In this document: in pieces, positions 19,179 through 32,653 of the stretch
Layout of the letters: each line of letters begins with the position of its first letter
Position numbering within the stretch: the stretch's first letter is position 1
DNA from: Forficula auricularia
Lineage: Eukaryota; Arthropoda; Insecta; Dermaptera; Forficulidae
Length of the DNA: 64,000 nucleotides
Assembly: GCA_024734495.1 (NCBI GenBank)
Contig: JALMQS010000055.1
Span: 11,379,340 to 11,443,339 of the forward strand
Reading direction: 5' to 3'
Translations under genes and position numbers: made by a program
The notes under the pieces: generated by a model
Databases searched by the model: none
Told to the model about the DNA's origin: nothing
The model's input: the letters and a program-made list of their open reading frames with translations, nothing else

Positions 19179-21893
19179 TTCTCACAAAATAGCTCTATGG
19201 AACGCCAATGGGTTAGTTCAAAGGCGTCAAGAAACTGAATTATTTCTTCACACACAAAAAATAGACATCCTACTAGTATCAGAAACTCACTTCACAGACA
19301 AAAATTATTTCAACATACCAGGCTACAAATGTTACTCTACTCAACACCCAGACGGCACGGCCCATGGAGGCACGGCTATTCTTATAAAGCAAACACTCCA
19401 GCACCATGAACTAGAGAAACACAAAAAAGACTTTCTTCAAGCCACATCTATACAAATCACAGACAAAAACGGTGCACGGCTGACGGTAAGCGCTATATAT
19501 TGCCCCCCCAGACATGCCATCTCTAATGACGAATTCTCAACCTTCTTCGAAACGCTAGGTCCAAAATTCATAGCCGGCGGCGACTTCAATGCTAAACACT
19601 CCTCCTGGGGTTCTCGAGTAATAAATCCTAAAGGAAGGAATCTACTCAAAACCATAACCGCTAAAGGATATAATACTCTATCGACACGAAAACCGACCTA
19701 CTGGCCAACAGACCCGAACAGACTTCCAGACCTACTGGACTTTTTCATACTAAACGGACTAACAAATTCCTATACAAACATTGAAGAATGCTTAGACCTC
19801 AGCTCCGACCACACACCCGTGATCGCAACAATAAGCCCCACCCTAATAAAAATAAAAACAACTCCCATGCTATGCAATAAAAAGACGAATTGGGCGAAAT
19901 TTCAACAAACCATAGATAACAAACTAAATATTAAAATGCCACTAAAAACAAAAGAAGATATCGAAACTGCAATCGAACACTTCAACAAAACCATTCAAGA
20001 TTCAGCACACACTTCCACACCAAAAACAACAACCAAGGAAACCACCTTTAACTATTCAATCGAAATTAGAAAAAAGCTAGAAGAAAAACGAAAGCTTAGA
20101 AAAATTTGGCAAAGAACTCACTACCCCCCAGATAAATTAAACTTTAACAGAGCCTCAAAAGAACTAAAAAACCTAATTATTAAAAACAAAAACGACACTC
20201 TACAAGACTTCCTCTCAAAATTATCTCCTCAAGGTAATAATGAACACTCAGTTTGGAAAGCAACAAAATACTTGAAAAGACCTAAAACATTTATATCACC
20301 TATTAAATCAAACGTCAATACCTGGGCCAGAACAAACGCTGAAAAAGCAGAAGTATTCTCGAAATTCTTAGAGGAAACCTTCAACCCCTTTTCCCAATCC
20401 TGTTCAAAAGAAGAAAACACAGAAATAGAAGAATTCCTATACTCCCCCTTACAATTATCAATACCCATCCGACCTTTTTCAACAAAAGAAATTGAACAGA
20501 CAATACAAATCCAAAACAATAAAAGAAAATCACCAGGCTATGATCTCATTACAATGGAAATCATAAAAAAACTACCTAAAAAAGGCCTGACCTTCCTCAG
20601 AGATCTGTTCAACTCTTTAATAAGAACCAATTATATCCCTACCCAATTCAAGATCGCTCACATAATAATGATCTTGAAACCAGGTAAACCCGAATCTGAA
20701 CCTTCTTCCTACCGTCCAATCAGCCTCCTCCCACAAGTCTCCAAACTTTTCGAAAAACTCCTGCTCATCAGACTAAAGAGCGACATAGAAATAGATGATA
20801 TAATACCAGACCACCAATTCGGCTTTAGAAATCAACATTCAACAACAGAGCAAATTCACAGAATTGTAAACATAATACAATCTACTTTAGAAGAAAAAAA
20901 ATCTGCTCTGGTGTCTTTCTAGACGTTAAAAAAGCTTTCGACAAAGTATGGCATCAAGGACTACTACACAAAATAAAAAAACACCTTCCAGACCACTACT
21001 ACTGGATACTTAAATCCTACCTCGAAGACCGGTGGTTCCAAGTGAAAATAGAAAATGATTTCTCGGAATTTCGTAAAATTCGATCAGGAGTTCCCCAGGG
21101 GAGCATACTAGGGCCTTTTCTTTATTCACTGTACACCGGAGACATACCAACATCTAATGACACATTTATAGCCACATACGCTGATGACACCGCTATCCTT
21201 GTTACCAGCGACCACCCAGACTCAGCCTCACATCGACTCCAAGAAGAACTTGACACCCTCCAAAAATGGTTACACAAATGGAGGATCCATGTCAACGAAA
21301 CTAAATCGACTCACATAACTTTTACAAACAAAAAAATTACTTGTCCGCCTGTCTCCCTCAACTCCAAAACCATTCCTAATAGCAACTCCGTAAAATACCT
21401 CGGAATGCACTTAGACACAAGACTCACCTGGAAAACCCACTTACAAAAAAAACATACCGAAATTAACTTAAAATACAAAAAAATGTACTGGCTAATTGGA
21501 AGAAAATCCCAACTGTCCCTAAAAACCAAAACAATCCTATACCAAGCCATCCTAAAACCAATCTGGCACTACGCTTGCCAAATATGGGCAACGGCAAGCG
21601 AGTCAAACATAAGTAAAATCCAGAGAATTCAATCCAAAATCCTCAGATCCATCTCCAACGCTCCATGGTTTATGACCAACGAAGCTCTGCACGATGACCT
21701 CTTTGTCCCTTCGGTCAGAGAGGTGATCTTCAATGCCCACGAGAAACACATCAAGAAACTGGAAAACCATACAAACACCTCGGCCATCACTCTTCTGGAC
21801 AATAGCCAAACGACCCGCAGGCTCAAGAAAAACCACATCCTGGACACCCAAGAACGCTTCCAGACCAAAAACTGGAAAAATAAATTCAATTAG
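19171..21893 (+). pseudogene. Endonuclease / reverse transcriptase ORF2 of the Jockey-like element (one frame break)
   Basis: Cuts target DNA and primes reverse transcription from it. ATG at 19171 lies inside the last codons of gag. The endonuclease occupies roughly residues 1-225: ALWNANGL, LLVSETHF, GGDFNAKHSSWGSR, and LSSDHTPV with the catalytic Asp-His. The reverse transcriptase begins after a charged linker: YRPISLLPQVSKLFEKLL and PDHQFGFRNQHSTTEQI in the first frame. Then a break at the A8 run 20894-20901 leads, in the -1 frame, to FLDVKKAFDKVW (motif A), SGVPQGSILGPFLY (motif B) and ATYADDTAIL (catalytic YADD), then KYLGMHLDTRLTW. The first frame ends at TAG 20920, the second at TAG 21891. 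Catalytic residues of both enzymes are present, so only the frame break disables it. About 907 residues, normal for the clade. Confidence 0.9.
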
Positions 21894-22041
21894 GGAAGCC
21901 ATCAATGGATGACTTCCCCCTCATGTGACTTCTTTTCTTTTTATTCTACTCAATTGTTAACAGATTTACTTATAGCTAAATGTATTTTTTATTATAAGCT
22001 GATTGTAAATAAGCATACCAAATAAAAAAAAAAAAAAAAAA
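21894..22041 (+). other. 3' UTR and poly-A tail of the Jockey-like element
   Basis: About 125 bp of non-coding sequence ends in CAAATAAA followed by roughly 20 A and the target duplication at 22042. The AATAAA overlaps the start of the tail. Confidence 0.8.
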
Positions 22042-22053
22042 ATACGACTTACC

Positions 22054-25000
22054 GTTCTTGAGTTATCGTGGATATCAGAATCCAGACAGACATAGGACAC
22101 ACAGACAGTTTTTCCCGAAAAAACTAAAATTTAATTTGTCATTTTTATTTAATTCAATGATTCATTTAGCTGTTATGGCTTTTGAGTTTCAACGTTGAGA
22201 GAGTTTAAAATTTTAAATAATTTTCAGGGTAATATCAGAAAACTTAAACTAAGTATTTAATAGAAAAAATACTGGAAATATTAGTTATACTTTAAGAGAT
22301 CTACTAATATACTTCATTTAAATATCAAAATAAGTTTTTGCTTTTTGCGGAATTAACATTACTAATGTGTATGTATGTGTTCTGAATATGTAAAATAAAC
22401 TATAAGCAAATGATCTTTGAAGTCGCCGCGGCCTTATATTCCGCTTCCTTAAAGTATTATACTATTTTTCTTTGAAATTTCATAGTATTTCTTCTCTTTA
22501 ATATATATTTCAATTAATAAATATAATTTATAAGCTTCTTTTAAATAAATGAAAGTACTTAATATGGATGATTCTTAGATTTTTGATTGAATTATCAATT
22601 GAAAGAAGACAGGTAAATTTTAAAGAAAGGCTAGAAATAACGGGACCACTATTAAAACTAAAAAAAATATCGTTTTTCATTAACTCGCAACAAAAAATCG
22701 TTGTCACGTGTCCATTCGTTCAGCTCTAGACAGGCATTCAAGTCACCAGATAGAATGTGTTGCCAAAATTGAAAACTGATATAGGTAGTAAGAGAAAAAA
22801 AGAAGGAATTCAATATTTTTCTTCAGTGCTGTCGGCTAGACGAACTAATGACAAAGTTGGTTCGTCCTTCCGCTTTATACTGGACACAATCATTTCTTTT
22901 TGTTTTCTTTTTTTATTATTATTTCTAACTATCTCTTTCAAAGAGCGAAAGAAAGGAAGATAGCAGCAACGTGATTCCTGTGACGTGAAACTATGTACGA
23001 TAGCCAGGCTAAAAGGGAAACGAATGAGTTAAGTGGACAAGATAAAACTAATTGCTTCAACTCTGACACGGAATTTAATTCAAGTTTTTTCTTGAGGAAG
23101 TGAATAAGAAAAAATTGTAAGATTCTCTAACCCCGACTAAAATTATCTCATTTTATTTACATATTCCAGTGTTGTGTTAAATATTGAAATTAATCTATAT
23201 TTAATACATTTTAAATAGATTCTACAATCTTTAGTAAACATCTTGGTCAGCAGGATAGCGAATAAGGCAGATCGACTTTACTTAGTCTATAAGGACCGGT
23301 TTATTCACACCCAATTAAATTTGAGTAGAGATCAGCTTAGCTAAAGCCTTAGTCAAAATATTTGCCGATTGGGGCAAGTTCCTGGTTCTAGATTTAGATA
23401 ATTTTTCCTAATCTTTTCAGTTTTGTCACCCTTATGACCATGTGCCTTTACCCCTTGTTAAAAAAAATAAAAAAAAATTAAAACTAAAAAGTTATTAGGA
23501 TTATTGACTGTTTACTATTTGTTTTTCTTTTTCTACTAAACATGCTCAATTTTCTTTCAGTTACGATTTGTAGAACTTTGAAGGTGTAATTACTACCACA
23601 TGAAAATTAGCTAAATCTATGACAATAAAAACAAATATAATTTGAGATCTAGAAAATTTTTCTTAACTACTATGGTATATTATTAGTCTGATTACTAATA
23701 GCTATTGCCCTAGGTTAGAACCACGGATTTAGATGGTTGAATCTTGAATATATCTGACTAATCTGATTTAGCTGGCGGTCAAATAAATTCGACAGTTTAA
23801 CAGAAGGATCCTAATTTACAAACTTAGGTAAATCACCCGATTTATAAAGAGACATGGATGAATCGCTTATAGTTCGATATATGAAATATTTGGTGGGAAA
23901 ATAATGTTTGAATTTCCTTACGATTTTTTGATTCATATAGAATACTAATTTTCTTGGCTAGTTTTTAAGGTCATATCTAGATGTTGCCGGTTAAAGGCCA
24001 CACCTCATTATCTAACTCATAAAGTTAACAGTCCGAAGACTGAACACGCCTCCATCATTATAATTTTTTATTTCTATAATGGTAGCACATATACCTTCTT
24101 TTCTGCTAAAAATATATAATCTATAGGTTTTCTTCTCCCTTTAACAAAATATCTCTCTACAGTCCCCAATGTCTTATTATCAAAGCATTATCTTCCACCA
24201 AGAATTCCCATAATGTTATCTTTTTCCTAGTCATATCGAAAACTTCCTAATTTTTAATTCTATCTACTCATTTAATATACAACATCCCCCTATAGAAGTT
24301 CTTTTTTTAATTTCTTCTCTAGTATTCAGAATCATCCAATCCATGTATTAACAAAGTGATCCTCTAGCAACATATTTCACTCATCTAAGCAAATTGAAGA
24401 CTAATATAATAATTATTGTTTCTAATTGAAACTACATTTGAATTTGAGTGATTTCTTTCTGATTTCTTCCTTCCTAAGTTATTTTGCTTCCGGGGTTTAA
24501 GAATTATTCAATCCTTTCTATATTCGCTTCACTTATTTTGAGATCCTTCTGTCGCGGATATTTACACATATATACAAAAGACATTAAGAGTTTATTTTTC
24601 TCTCAGTCAGATGAGATAAGAATCAGACGGATTAATTAATTATCTACTGAACAAGACACCTCGAAGTATCCATACAATTATTCATCAATTAATATTTTGA
24701 TATTGAATGAAAAAATATTGAGGCAAATTTTGATTGGAATATTTTATAGTTGATTGATTTTCAAAAATATTTTCAATGATTATTAATTTTTTTTAGAAAA
24801 ACTACATTCATAATATTTTATTAATCACTAAATAAACATAAAGAATAACTTTTTGATCGATACACCACTGATGTGTTAAAAACAATTCAATTACTAAAGT
24901 TTTGTCAAGATTATTCTATATACTCGTATAATAAATTATCTAATTTATCGATCAGTTTAAAAAATTCACGGCAAAATTTTATTAATGAATGTTTGGCCAA

Positions 25001-25739
25001 CACTTTTATAAAATTTATTTTTATGACTGTCACAGTGTAGTAGTATTCCATTATTACAAAGCATTAGGAAAATTTGACAAAATATATCTTGATCTTAAGA
25101 TTTTTCAAGTGATATTATTAAAAAAAACAAAAAACTATCAAGCTAGAATTGCCTCTGAGAATGTTCCCTGCTAAATACCATGTCAAAATTTGTATTATTT
25201 TTATTCATTCTGAGTTGTTATTTTGGCTGCTAAAAGAACTCGAGTTTTTTGAAAATATGGAAACATTGGGCATATATAATCAAAATTAAAAGTGTGTATG
25301 CAGAAACATTTCGATAACACTATTAGCTACATAAAATAACTTAACGGCTAATTAATTTAAATAGATAATCAATAAAAATTCAAAAAAAAATTTCGTCTAA
25401 AGCTATAAACAATATTTCCGAATTCGATTAACATAATTTCCTATTTTAATATATCTTTGAGCCAAGTTTGATGATTAATAAATATTAATATATTAATATT
25501 AATGAATATAGAAGAACGGTTTCTTTATCTTTTTATCGTTTCCTAACGATAAAGTTTAAAATATTTATTTGAAATAAAATTTTTTCGTTTTTGTAAAATA
25601 AGTTTTCTATTAGAATTAAAAAAAAAGCAATGCCTACATTACGCCTACTTGCAGATAATAAAGCTTTAAGAAGTGTGCATTTTAATATTAAAAGATTGCA
25701 GTCCTTTATTATGACTCATCTTACTGACCTAAAAACATG
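22054..25739. other. AT-rich spacer; right half of a dispersed repeat at its start
   Basis: 22054-22125 continues the dispersed repeat that the retrotransposon interrupted (GAATCCAGACAGACATAGG). Beyond it I see no gene. The open frames at 22757 and 24989 have no domain. Confidence 0.3.
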
Positions 25740-26100
25740 TTTGTCGCCAAAACTAATTGAGTAGCCGCATCTGCTAGCGAATGGAATAGATGCCACTACT
25801 CTTACATCACCAGGTTAATCTGTCTCCGATATCAGTCCTCACCCATTCATATATTACAGTATATTAACCGATAACGGGATCGCGACTCCGTTCGTTGCTC
25901 GTTTGGTTCTCCCACGTGGTGTGGGTAGCTGGATTTGGGTCAATGCAGTTGTTGGCTGTTTCTACTCATCGATACGTTTGTAGAGACGATTGTCTCACTC
26001 TTTTTATTTTTTTCCTGTGTGTGAACACTCTTTTGTGTTGGGAGTCAGCCAAGGCCAAGTAACCGTGACCTGAACTCCGAAAAACCTGATTAGATCCAAC
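25740..26100. other. GC-richer island, function unknown
   Basis: Conspicuously higher GC than its surroundings, with CpGs (GGGATCGCGACTCCGTTCGT) and a palindromic E-box CCCACGTGG. An initiator-like ATCAGTCC lies at 25831-25838, without a TATA or DPE at the proper spacing. No ORF of note. Could be a promoter, an untranslated exon or part of an unrecognised repeat. Confidence 0.3.
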
Positions 26101-29100
26101 CGATTATGCATGAAACATATTGCACTTCCTTAACATTTATAGATTTGAGATTTAAATAAACAGCAGAATTTTATTCACGATTTACGGAAGGAAGTATTTA
26201 AGATAGTAGAGACTACTATATTATTTATATTCAAACATCTATACTTGTGCAAATAGATAATTATTCATTCAGAAATACTTTTCTTATTTAAAAGAAAAAC
26301 ATGAAAGAAATAGTAATGCAAATAAATCAAGTTTGACTTCTAACACCCTAGACAAAAAAAGGTCATAGAACTGAAGAAATATTCAAGGATTGTATCGGAG
26401 TCACAGGTTATTGCCAACTTTGTTTTCAAAGGATTAAAGGTTTTAGAATAAGGAAAAGATGTATCAGTAAAATAATTACCGTCTTTAGAAATCTTTATTA
26501 AACAGCTTCTGAGTTGGTAGTAATATTCTTTATTCTAGCAAAGATACCATAGAATAGATAGAATACAATTTTCAGTATTTCTATTTAGATCTTCCCATTT
26601 AATTGTAATAGAATGCTTAAATAAAAAACGATTGGGATTGATAAGGCTGAAATATCAACTTGTGTACTGTTGCTCTCGACGTCTAGAGCTGTGTAGGGGA
26701 TCACTCATCTCAGAACTAACCACGAAATGCGTTGTTTAACATCAGCAATCCTTCGGGAATCGATGCAGCCAAGGCCGTTCATTAACTTAGAAATCGGAGT
26801 AATAAACAAATTAAAAAAAAATAGATTAAATTAATTTGTTTCTAATTTTTACATGTAATTGAGCCTTTATGAGTAATCCTCCCGGAATCTCTCCCTCCCG
26901 AAAAATACTATTTTCTTACACCCAATACCTTGATGACTTCCAGGAACCGGAACTTCCCTCTAGCCTCCATCTTTTGCGCAGCTTACAATCTTCACACCCG
27001 AATTAACATGCGACTTCGAATCCTACCCAACTTTCTCAACATTCTTATTTTCACTACGCACAATAAAAAAATATTTACTTTATTTCATTAGAACATACCT
27101 ATATCATGGTAGCTTCTATAAAAACATCGAAAATCTTCTAGAGTTAAGAAATTAAGGGATCTAGTCTTCATAACGATCTTGGTAATTTTCTTTAGATGAG
27201 GTCAAAATGTCATCTAGTTTATAACATATTCCATAATAAAAGATAAGAGACAATTGATGTAGTTATGCACTTAATACATAATTTGCCCCAGATTATGTTA
27301 ATCACTTTTCGGTATCTCAAATGTTATTATGGCTTTAAATGAAGATACCGATTTGGAGAAGAACCACGGTTTCTGGCAATAATACGAAACAATTACCCAA
27401 TAAATACAATATAATCACTACAAAATTTCATCCAGATTACTAATTTTTTAAAAACTATTTGACTTAAACTTTCGAATTATTAATAAAACATATACTACAA
27501 TACTCCTGGGAATAATATTAGTAATCTATGCAAAGTAAAATTTTTCCCAGAGATTGAAGGTGAAAACAATGTTTTCGGAGATATCTCAAATTATTTTTAT
27601 ATGACTAAAATTTTTAGTCTTTTTTTTAGTAAATATCTAAATATTACATGATATAAGTTAAACGAAGAATTTAAAACGGATTAGGTACGTTTCTAAAAAT
27701 ATTTCAAGTTGTTTTATTCTGGAAGAGAATTACTTAGAAGAATTTTTATGTATTTTTATTTTCTAATAAATAAGCTACCCACTGGTGATATGTCAAGGCC
27801 TAAAAAATAAGATAAAAGAATCTAGTATTTATTAATTTTTTTATTAAATATTTTAATAAAAGTTTGCGTGTATATAAATGTGATTATTGCAAAGGTCTTA
27901 AAAGATCTTCACGCTTTTTTGGATTTTACTTCAAAACATTTGGCAGTTATTCGATTGATTGATAACCCCAATTATCATTTACAATTCGATATCCTATAAT
28001 TCAAAGTATTTATTTTCACTTTCTGAATGTTTTTACCTCAAGTGAATCTTGAGCCATTATAGGAATTAGTTATGCTTTTATTTTTATCGTTCTTGGTGGT
28101 CTGCAATATCACGAAACATATGAAAAAATATCTGTTAACTATGATAATTTAGAAGAGAAGATTCTATTACACTTTTTTAGAAAAAAATAACAATCTGTGA
28201 TATTTTTAAAAATTGCTTAATGATTAAATTGATGAAAAAATAAATTTTGATTTATGTTGAAAGTTTCCATGGTGTTGTTAAAAACACCATGCTTTATTAT
28301 GTGATTGATTCTCAGCATTTTGCAAAAACCCTTTGGGTTTCGGAATGTAAAGTGTTGTTAATTATTGTGAAGACCTCTCATGGAAAAAATTGAAAGAGGA
28401 GGCTTAATTCATGTTTATCTCACCTCAAAGTCACTTGGACTTTTACGTCATGATCATAGAGATAGCAAACCAGGATTCAGCAGAAGACTAGGGTTTTGCA
28501 AGCCCATCAAAGATTACATGAAAAATCGTTAAAGAAAAAATAAGTATTGTATACAGCAAATGACTCTAATAAACCCAGCTTTGCTTTAATATGATTTTAT
28601 TTCCTGTCATGGAAATATATTCGTAAAAATTGATATCGAGATTTCTAAATTATATTCTGGCTAGACCATATTAAAAATATATTTATTACTTGAGATAAGA
28701 GAAATTAATACTAAAAAAAAAACAATGAATACGTATTTGACATTGCATTAATAAATAAATATTTATTTTTACAAGAGCCTGCAGTGTTGGCATTAGATTG
28801 CTAGAGGAATGTTATATGGTTGCATAATCTTAAGGCGAACTAATCAATTCCAAGGGATATTTTTCATTTTGAATCAATTACAAATGAAATAGCTCGAATG
28901 GGTCAAAGGATCTTTTATGGCCAAGTCTTGTATAATTTGAATTTAACATTTTATTAATTTTTTTTATATTTTCAGCGTAAATGGTAGTTTTCTTTTATAT
29001 ATACATAAAAGGAAAACACCTTAAAGACATAAAAAATAATTGCGAATTCTTAATCTCTCTAGAATAATTTATCATCGTTATTTTCTTTTCTTTACATATA

Positions 29101-32100
29101 ATATAAAAATAAAAATAATTTACTCAAAGACAAGATAGACAGATTATAAATAATAATGGGTAATAAAATATAAATAAATAAATGAAAAATCAAATGAATG
29201 AATGACTTCTAATCAATTCCATTGAAACGTTAAAACAGGAAGTCTATTATAGTGAGATTTCAGTCTTTTTTATTAGAAACTAACAGCAACACAACTACAA
29301 GCGAACAAAGCAAATAGAGGTAAAAAAAAATAGATATAAGAAGGATATAAGTATTGAAATAAATCAATCTTATTAGAGATGATGAAACATCCAACGATTT
29401 ATAAATTAAATATAAACACCCCAATTTCGGGATCTGTGAAATCAGCAGAATATTCAGTGATGTCAGAGGCAAGCGGAACAACATGCGTTAATTTTCAAGA
29501 CTTGTCCTGTTATAACTACTCTTTATTAATAATATTAATAACCAATTTATTAATCCAATTAATTTGATCTAGTTTTAAATTAAAACATTGAGAAGCTTAG
29601 TGTAAAATGTGTATATGTGCACATTTTCTGAAATTGTTTAGTATCAACAAAAACTTATAATTTCATAGTTATTTTTTATTTATTTTAAAAATATAGGTTT
29701 TAGAATACTTAAGGCTTAACATTTTGTAAAGACTCCTGCGCATCGAAAAAAATATATATTCAGTAGGTGATGAGAATTCACAGATATTTGAAGTTTTAAT
29801 TTTAAGGATGATTTACAGACTAAAGTAAAGGGAATTAGGGAGAAAATCTAGTCTCTTGTAGTAGTTATGTACATACAAACAAATTGATGTATGAGTTGGT
29901 TAGATCTATTTTCTACTCGACCTCGATGGTGTTTACCGATAGAGAATCACAAAAAATTTAAACTTTTGGGTGAATTATTGATACAATTTAATCAGATCAC
30001 ATATTTAGATTATATGGTGGCAAGAGAATGCTTGGAATTTTTCTTCGCAGGTGTGAGTAGTATTTAGGACATGAACTAATTCGGACCTTGTAAAATGTGA
30101 TAAGTTACTCAACGTGTAGGTGTAAAATAGTCTGGACCTCAATAGAAAGCCTAGTTTCTTTATAATTAATTTAAGATAGATTTGGCATTATAGGAAATGT
30201 GCTCATTCTAAGAGGTCAGATAACATTGACAATGATAACTTATTACACGTCTGCATAGTATTCGATTTAAAAGATATGTTTGAAAGATTTCCATTAGCGC
30301 GTGTGAGGTAAAATTGATTTCTAACTGAATTAAGAAATAAAATAGAATTTAGGAAAAGCAATTTTTAGGATGATTTAGATTTAATTTGATTGAAAAAAAA
30401 CCAAAAATATGTATTTAATAAAAAATGATCATTTAAAATTCTAAAAAATGCCGCGAAATTTATTTTTGAAAAATATATATATACGTATGTATATATTTTT
30501 TTCAATTAAATAGCCTAACTCCTCTTATATTCATTTTATTTTATTTCTATTACTATAATACAAATAGAAATAGAGGATCTATTGTAATATAAATTTTGTA
30601 TTTCTGATAAATTTCAATGTATAGATTTTCAAAATGATTTTCTGACTTAACCGATGAGCCATCGTCGAATTTAGAAAATTTCTAAAATTACTAAATTCTT
30701 ATCTAACGAATGAGGTTCTTTTTACTACAAAAGGTTTTATTCCTTACTTCGATTTTCCTTCTTATGGGGATGTGATTTAAAAACATCAATTTTTATCGAT
30801 ATTTGTTTTATGGGCTTAACTGCATTGGTTTCCGAACGACTCATTTAATACTTAAGATGAGTGAAAATAAAAATCCATCTAAGTTTTTTATTTTTGTTTT
30901 ACGATATTAAATATAGTTTTTGTAGTATATTTGTATTACTGTAAGAAAGGCGTTCGGTTGAATACCCTTTAGGCTTATAGGCTCCAGCAATGAAAGGATT
31001 TTTATTCAATAAAATTAAAAAAAAATGGTAAAACTAATATAGAAAGGCTATTAATTATAATGAACAGGAGCATGATAAAATATTTAATTTATGACAGTAT
31101 CTATTTTTATTTAAATTTGAAAATCATTCCAACATTCCAAAAGAGGGCATAGATGAAATTGTACACCTAACTTTGACAAATTCGATCTAAAAAAATGTAT
31201 GGACAGGAGAATGTTTCAGGTCCAATACAGTAATAATAATGCAATTTTTTTCAAAAATGTGTTAAAAGAAGATCTACAAATAAAATTACTATGCTGAATT
31301 CGCATTATTAAAATAGTTTTTTATGAAATGAATGGAATTAAGAAAAAAACATATATATATATATATCTATATAGTTCAGCAGCTTTGGCTTCGAATCCTT
31401 TCATTATTCACTTGTTATCTTTTAGATGACCTTGAGAACATTATGCTATGGCTGCTTGAATTTATAAATCCCCTCTATTATTTTCGCATGTTCTAGTTGT
31501 TCTTTTTTGGACTGTCCAATCCTGTTTATATTTCCACTTGGCTTCTTCATTCTATTTCCTCTTCTATCTGATTTTAATCTTATTTCTGAAATACATATTC
31601 ATCCACCTCATTATTCAAATTCTTCCTTTACAAAATGATGGATTATTCATATATTTGTTGTTTAAAAACAAAACGTGGTACTGTAAATTTACGAATGCAC
31701 CTTCAATCACGGTCTAATTCTTATGTTGACGAGCAACATATCTACAGCCACCTCCGCAAAGTAATCAATCTTTTGCAAAATAGAAAAAAATCCGTTGTAG
31801 GAACTATTTAGATTTGAATTGGATTAGAAGATAGCGTCAGTGAGTGAGTGGGTCATAAGCACGAAATTAGGCTGCAGTTTATCTATATATAATCGAAACA
31901 AAGGAAAAAAGAACTTATATAATAAATTATATATTATCTTCTCGTAATAAATTACACGTCTTATAAATTACATTAGCAAAAGTAACATATGTATATAAAC
32001 ATTTTTTATATTTTATAAATTAAAGTGCTTATTTAGTCTCATAAAATAAATAGAGTAATTTTAGTCAATTTACATTATTTATTTGATAGATAATTTTTTT

Positions 32101-32572
32101 GAAAAATTATTGTTTTATAGTTTAGGCAAAAGCAAAGAAAAAGATTATTTCATTCTCAGAAGATAAACTAGAGTGGAATCCATTAGGCAAAATGATATCT
32201 GATTTTAGTATCAACTTCGATACAATGTACTGGTGGATTTGAGTTAAAAATTCTGAGTTATTTGTAATTTACAATTTCTAAATACGGGTATATATAAGCC
32301 CCATCATGTTTTTCTAGCATTTTTCTATTACAAGTAGTATCAAATACTAGGGAAAAATAGAATCAAGTACTAGGTTTTTTCACATTTTAAGGGGTAAGTA
32401 CTACTACAATTTGAGCTTTAAGAAAAAGATAAAAGAACATAAAAACAAAACAAGACAAAAATAATATAACAACAATATCTTATCGGATAGAACTTTTCTT
32501 TGCTTCTCTATGGATAGAAAAATAGCTCGTACAAGAAAAGAACCAACTCTTGTGAATCAACAGTCAAAAATA
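26101..32572. other. Long AT-rich spacer
   Basis: No gene recognised in 6.5 kb. A partial copy of a dispersed repeat (see 39130) lies at about 27010-27062, a 9-bp hairpin CATGGTGTT/AACACCATG at about 28269-28292, and a sequence like the array's B-box region (CTTCGGGAATCGATGC) at about 26752-26767. Confidence 0.3.
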
Positions 32573-32653
32573 ATACAAATTATATTGAGTTGGACTTGGT
32601 GCTGTTTCACAAAGTGTGAAACATCACCAACTCCAACATAATATAATTTGTAT
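32573..32653 (+). ncRNA. 81-nt near-perfect hairpin, pre-miRNA-like
   Basis: The 5' arm ATACAAATTATATTGAGTTG continues through GACTTGGTGCTGTTTCACA. It pairs with a 3' arm beginning TGTGAAACATCACCAACTCC and ending AATTTGTAT. About 35 of 39 positions pair, with four mismatches and a 3-nt terminal loop AAG. Arm length, few mismatches and small loop resemble a microRNA precursor, although the loop is smaller than usual; a tiny MITE is an equally good reading. The opposite strand folds the same way. Confidence 0.4.

Larger units (their letters stand above)
17837..22041 (+). mobile_element. Structurally complete Jockey-like non-LTR retrotransposon
   Basis: This 4.2-kb element has a 113-bp 5' UTR, a gag ORF (17950-19178), an endonuclease/reverse-transcriptase ORF (19171-21893), a short 3' UTR with AATAAA at the end and a poly-A tail (to 22041), bracketed by 12-bp duplications. 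The ORFs overlap through ATGTCTAA. The lack of an RNase H domain after RT, three zinc knuckles in Gag and an apurinic-type endonuclease place it in the Jockey clade. The coding strand is A- and C-rich, much richer in GC than its surroundings. Full length and exact duplications suggest a fairly recent insertion, but both ORFs carry one frame break. Confidence 0.93.
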
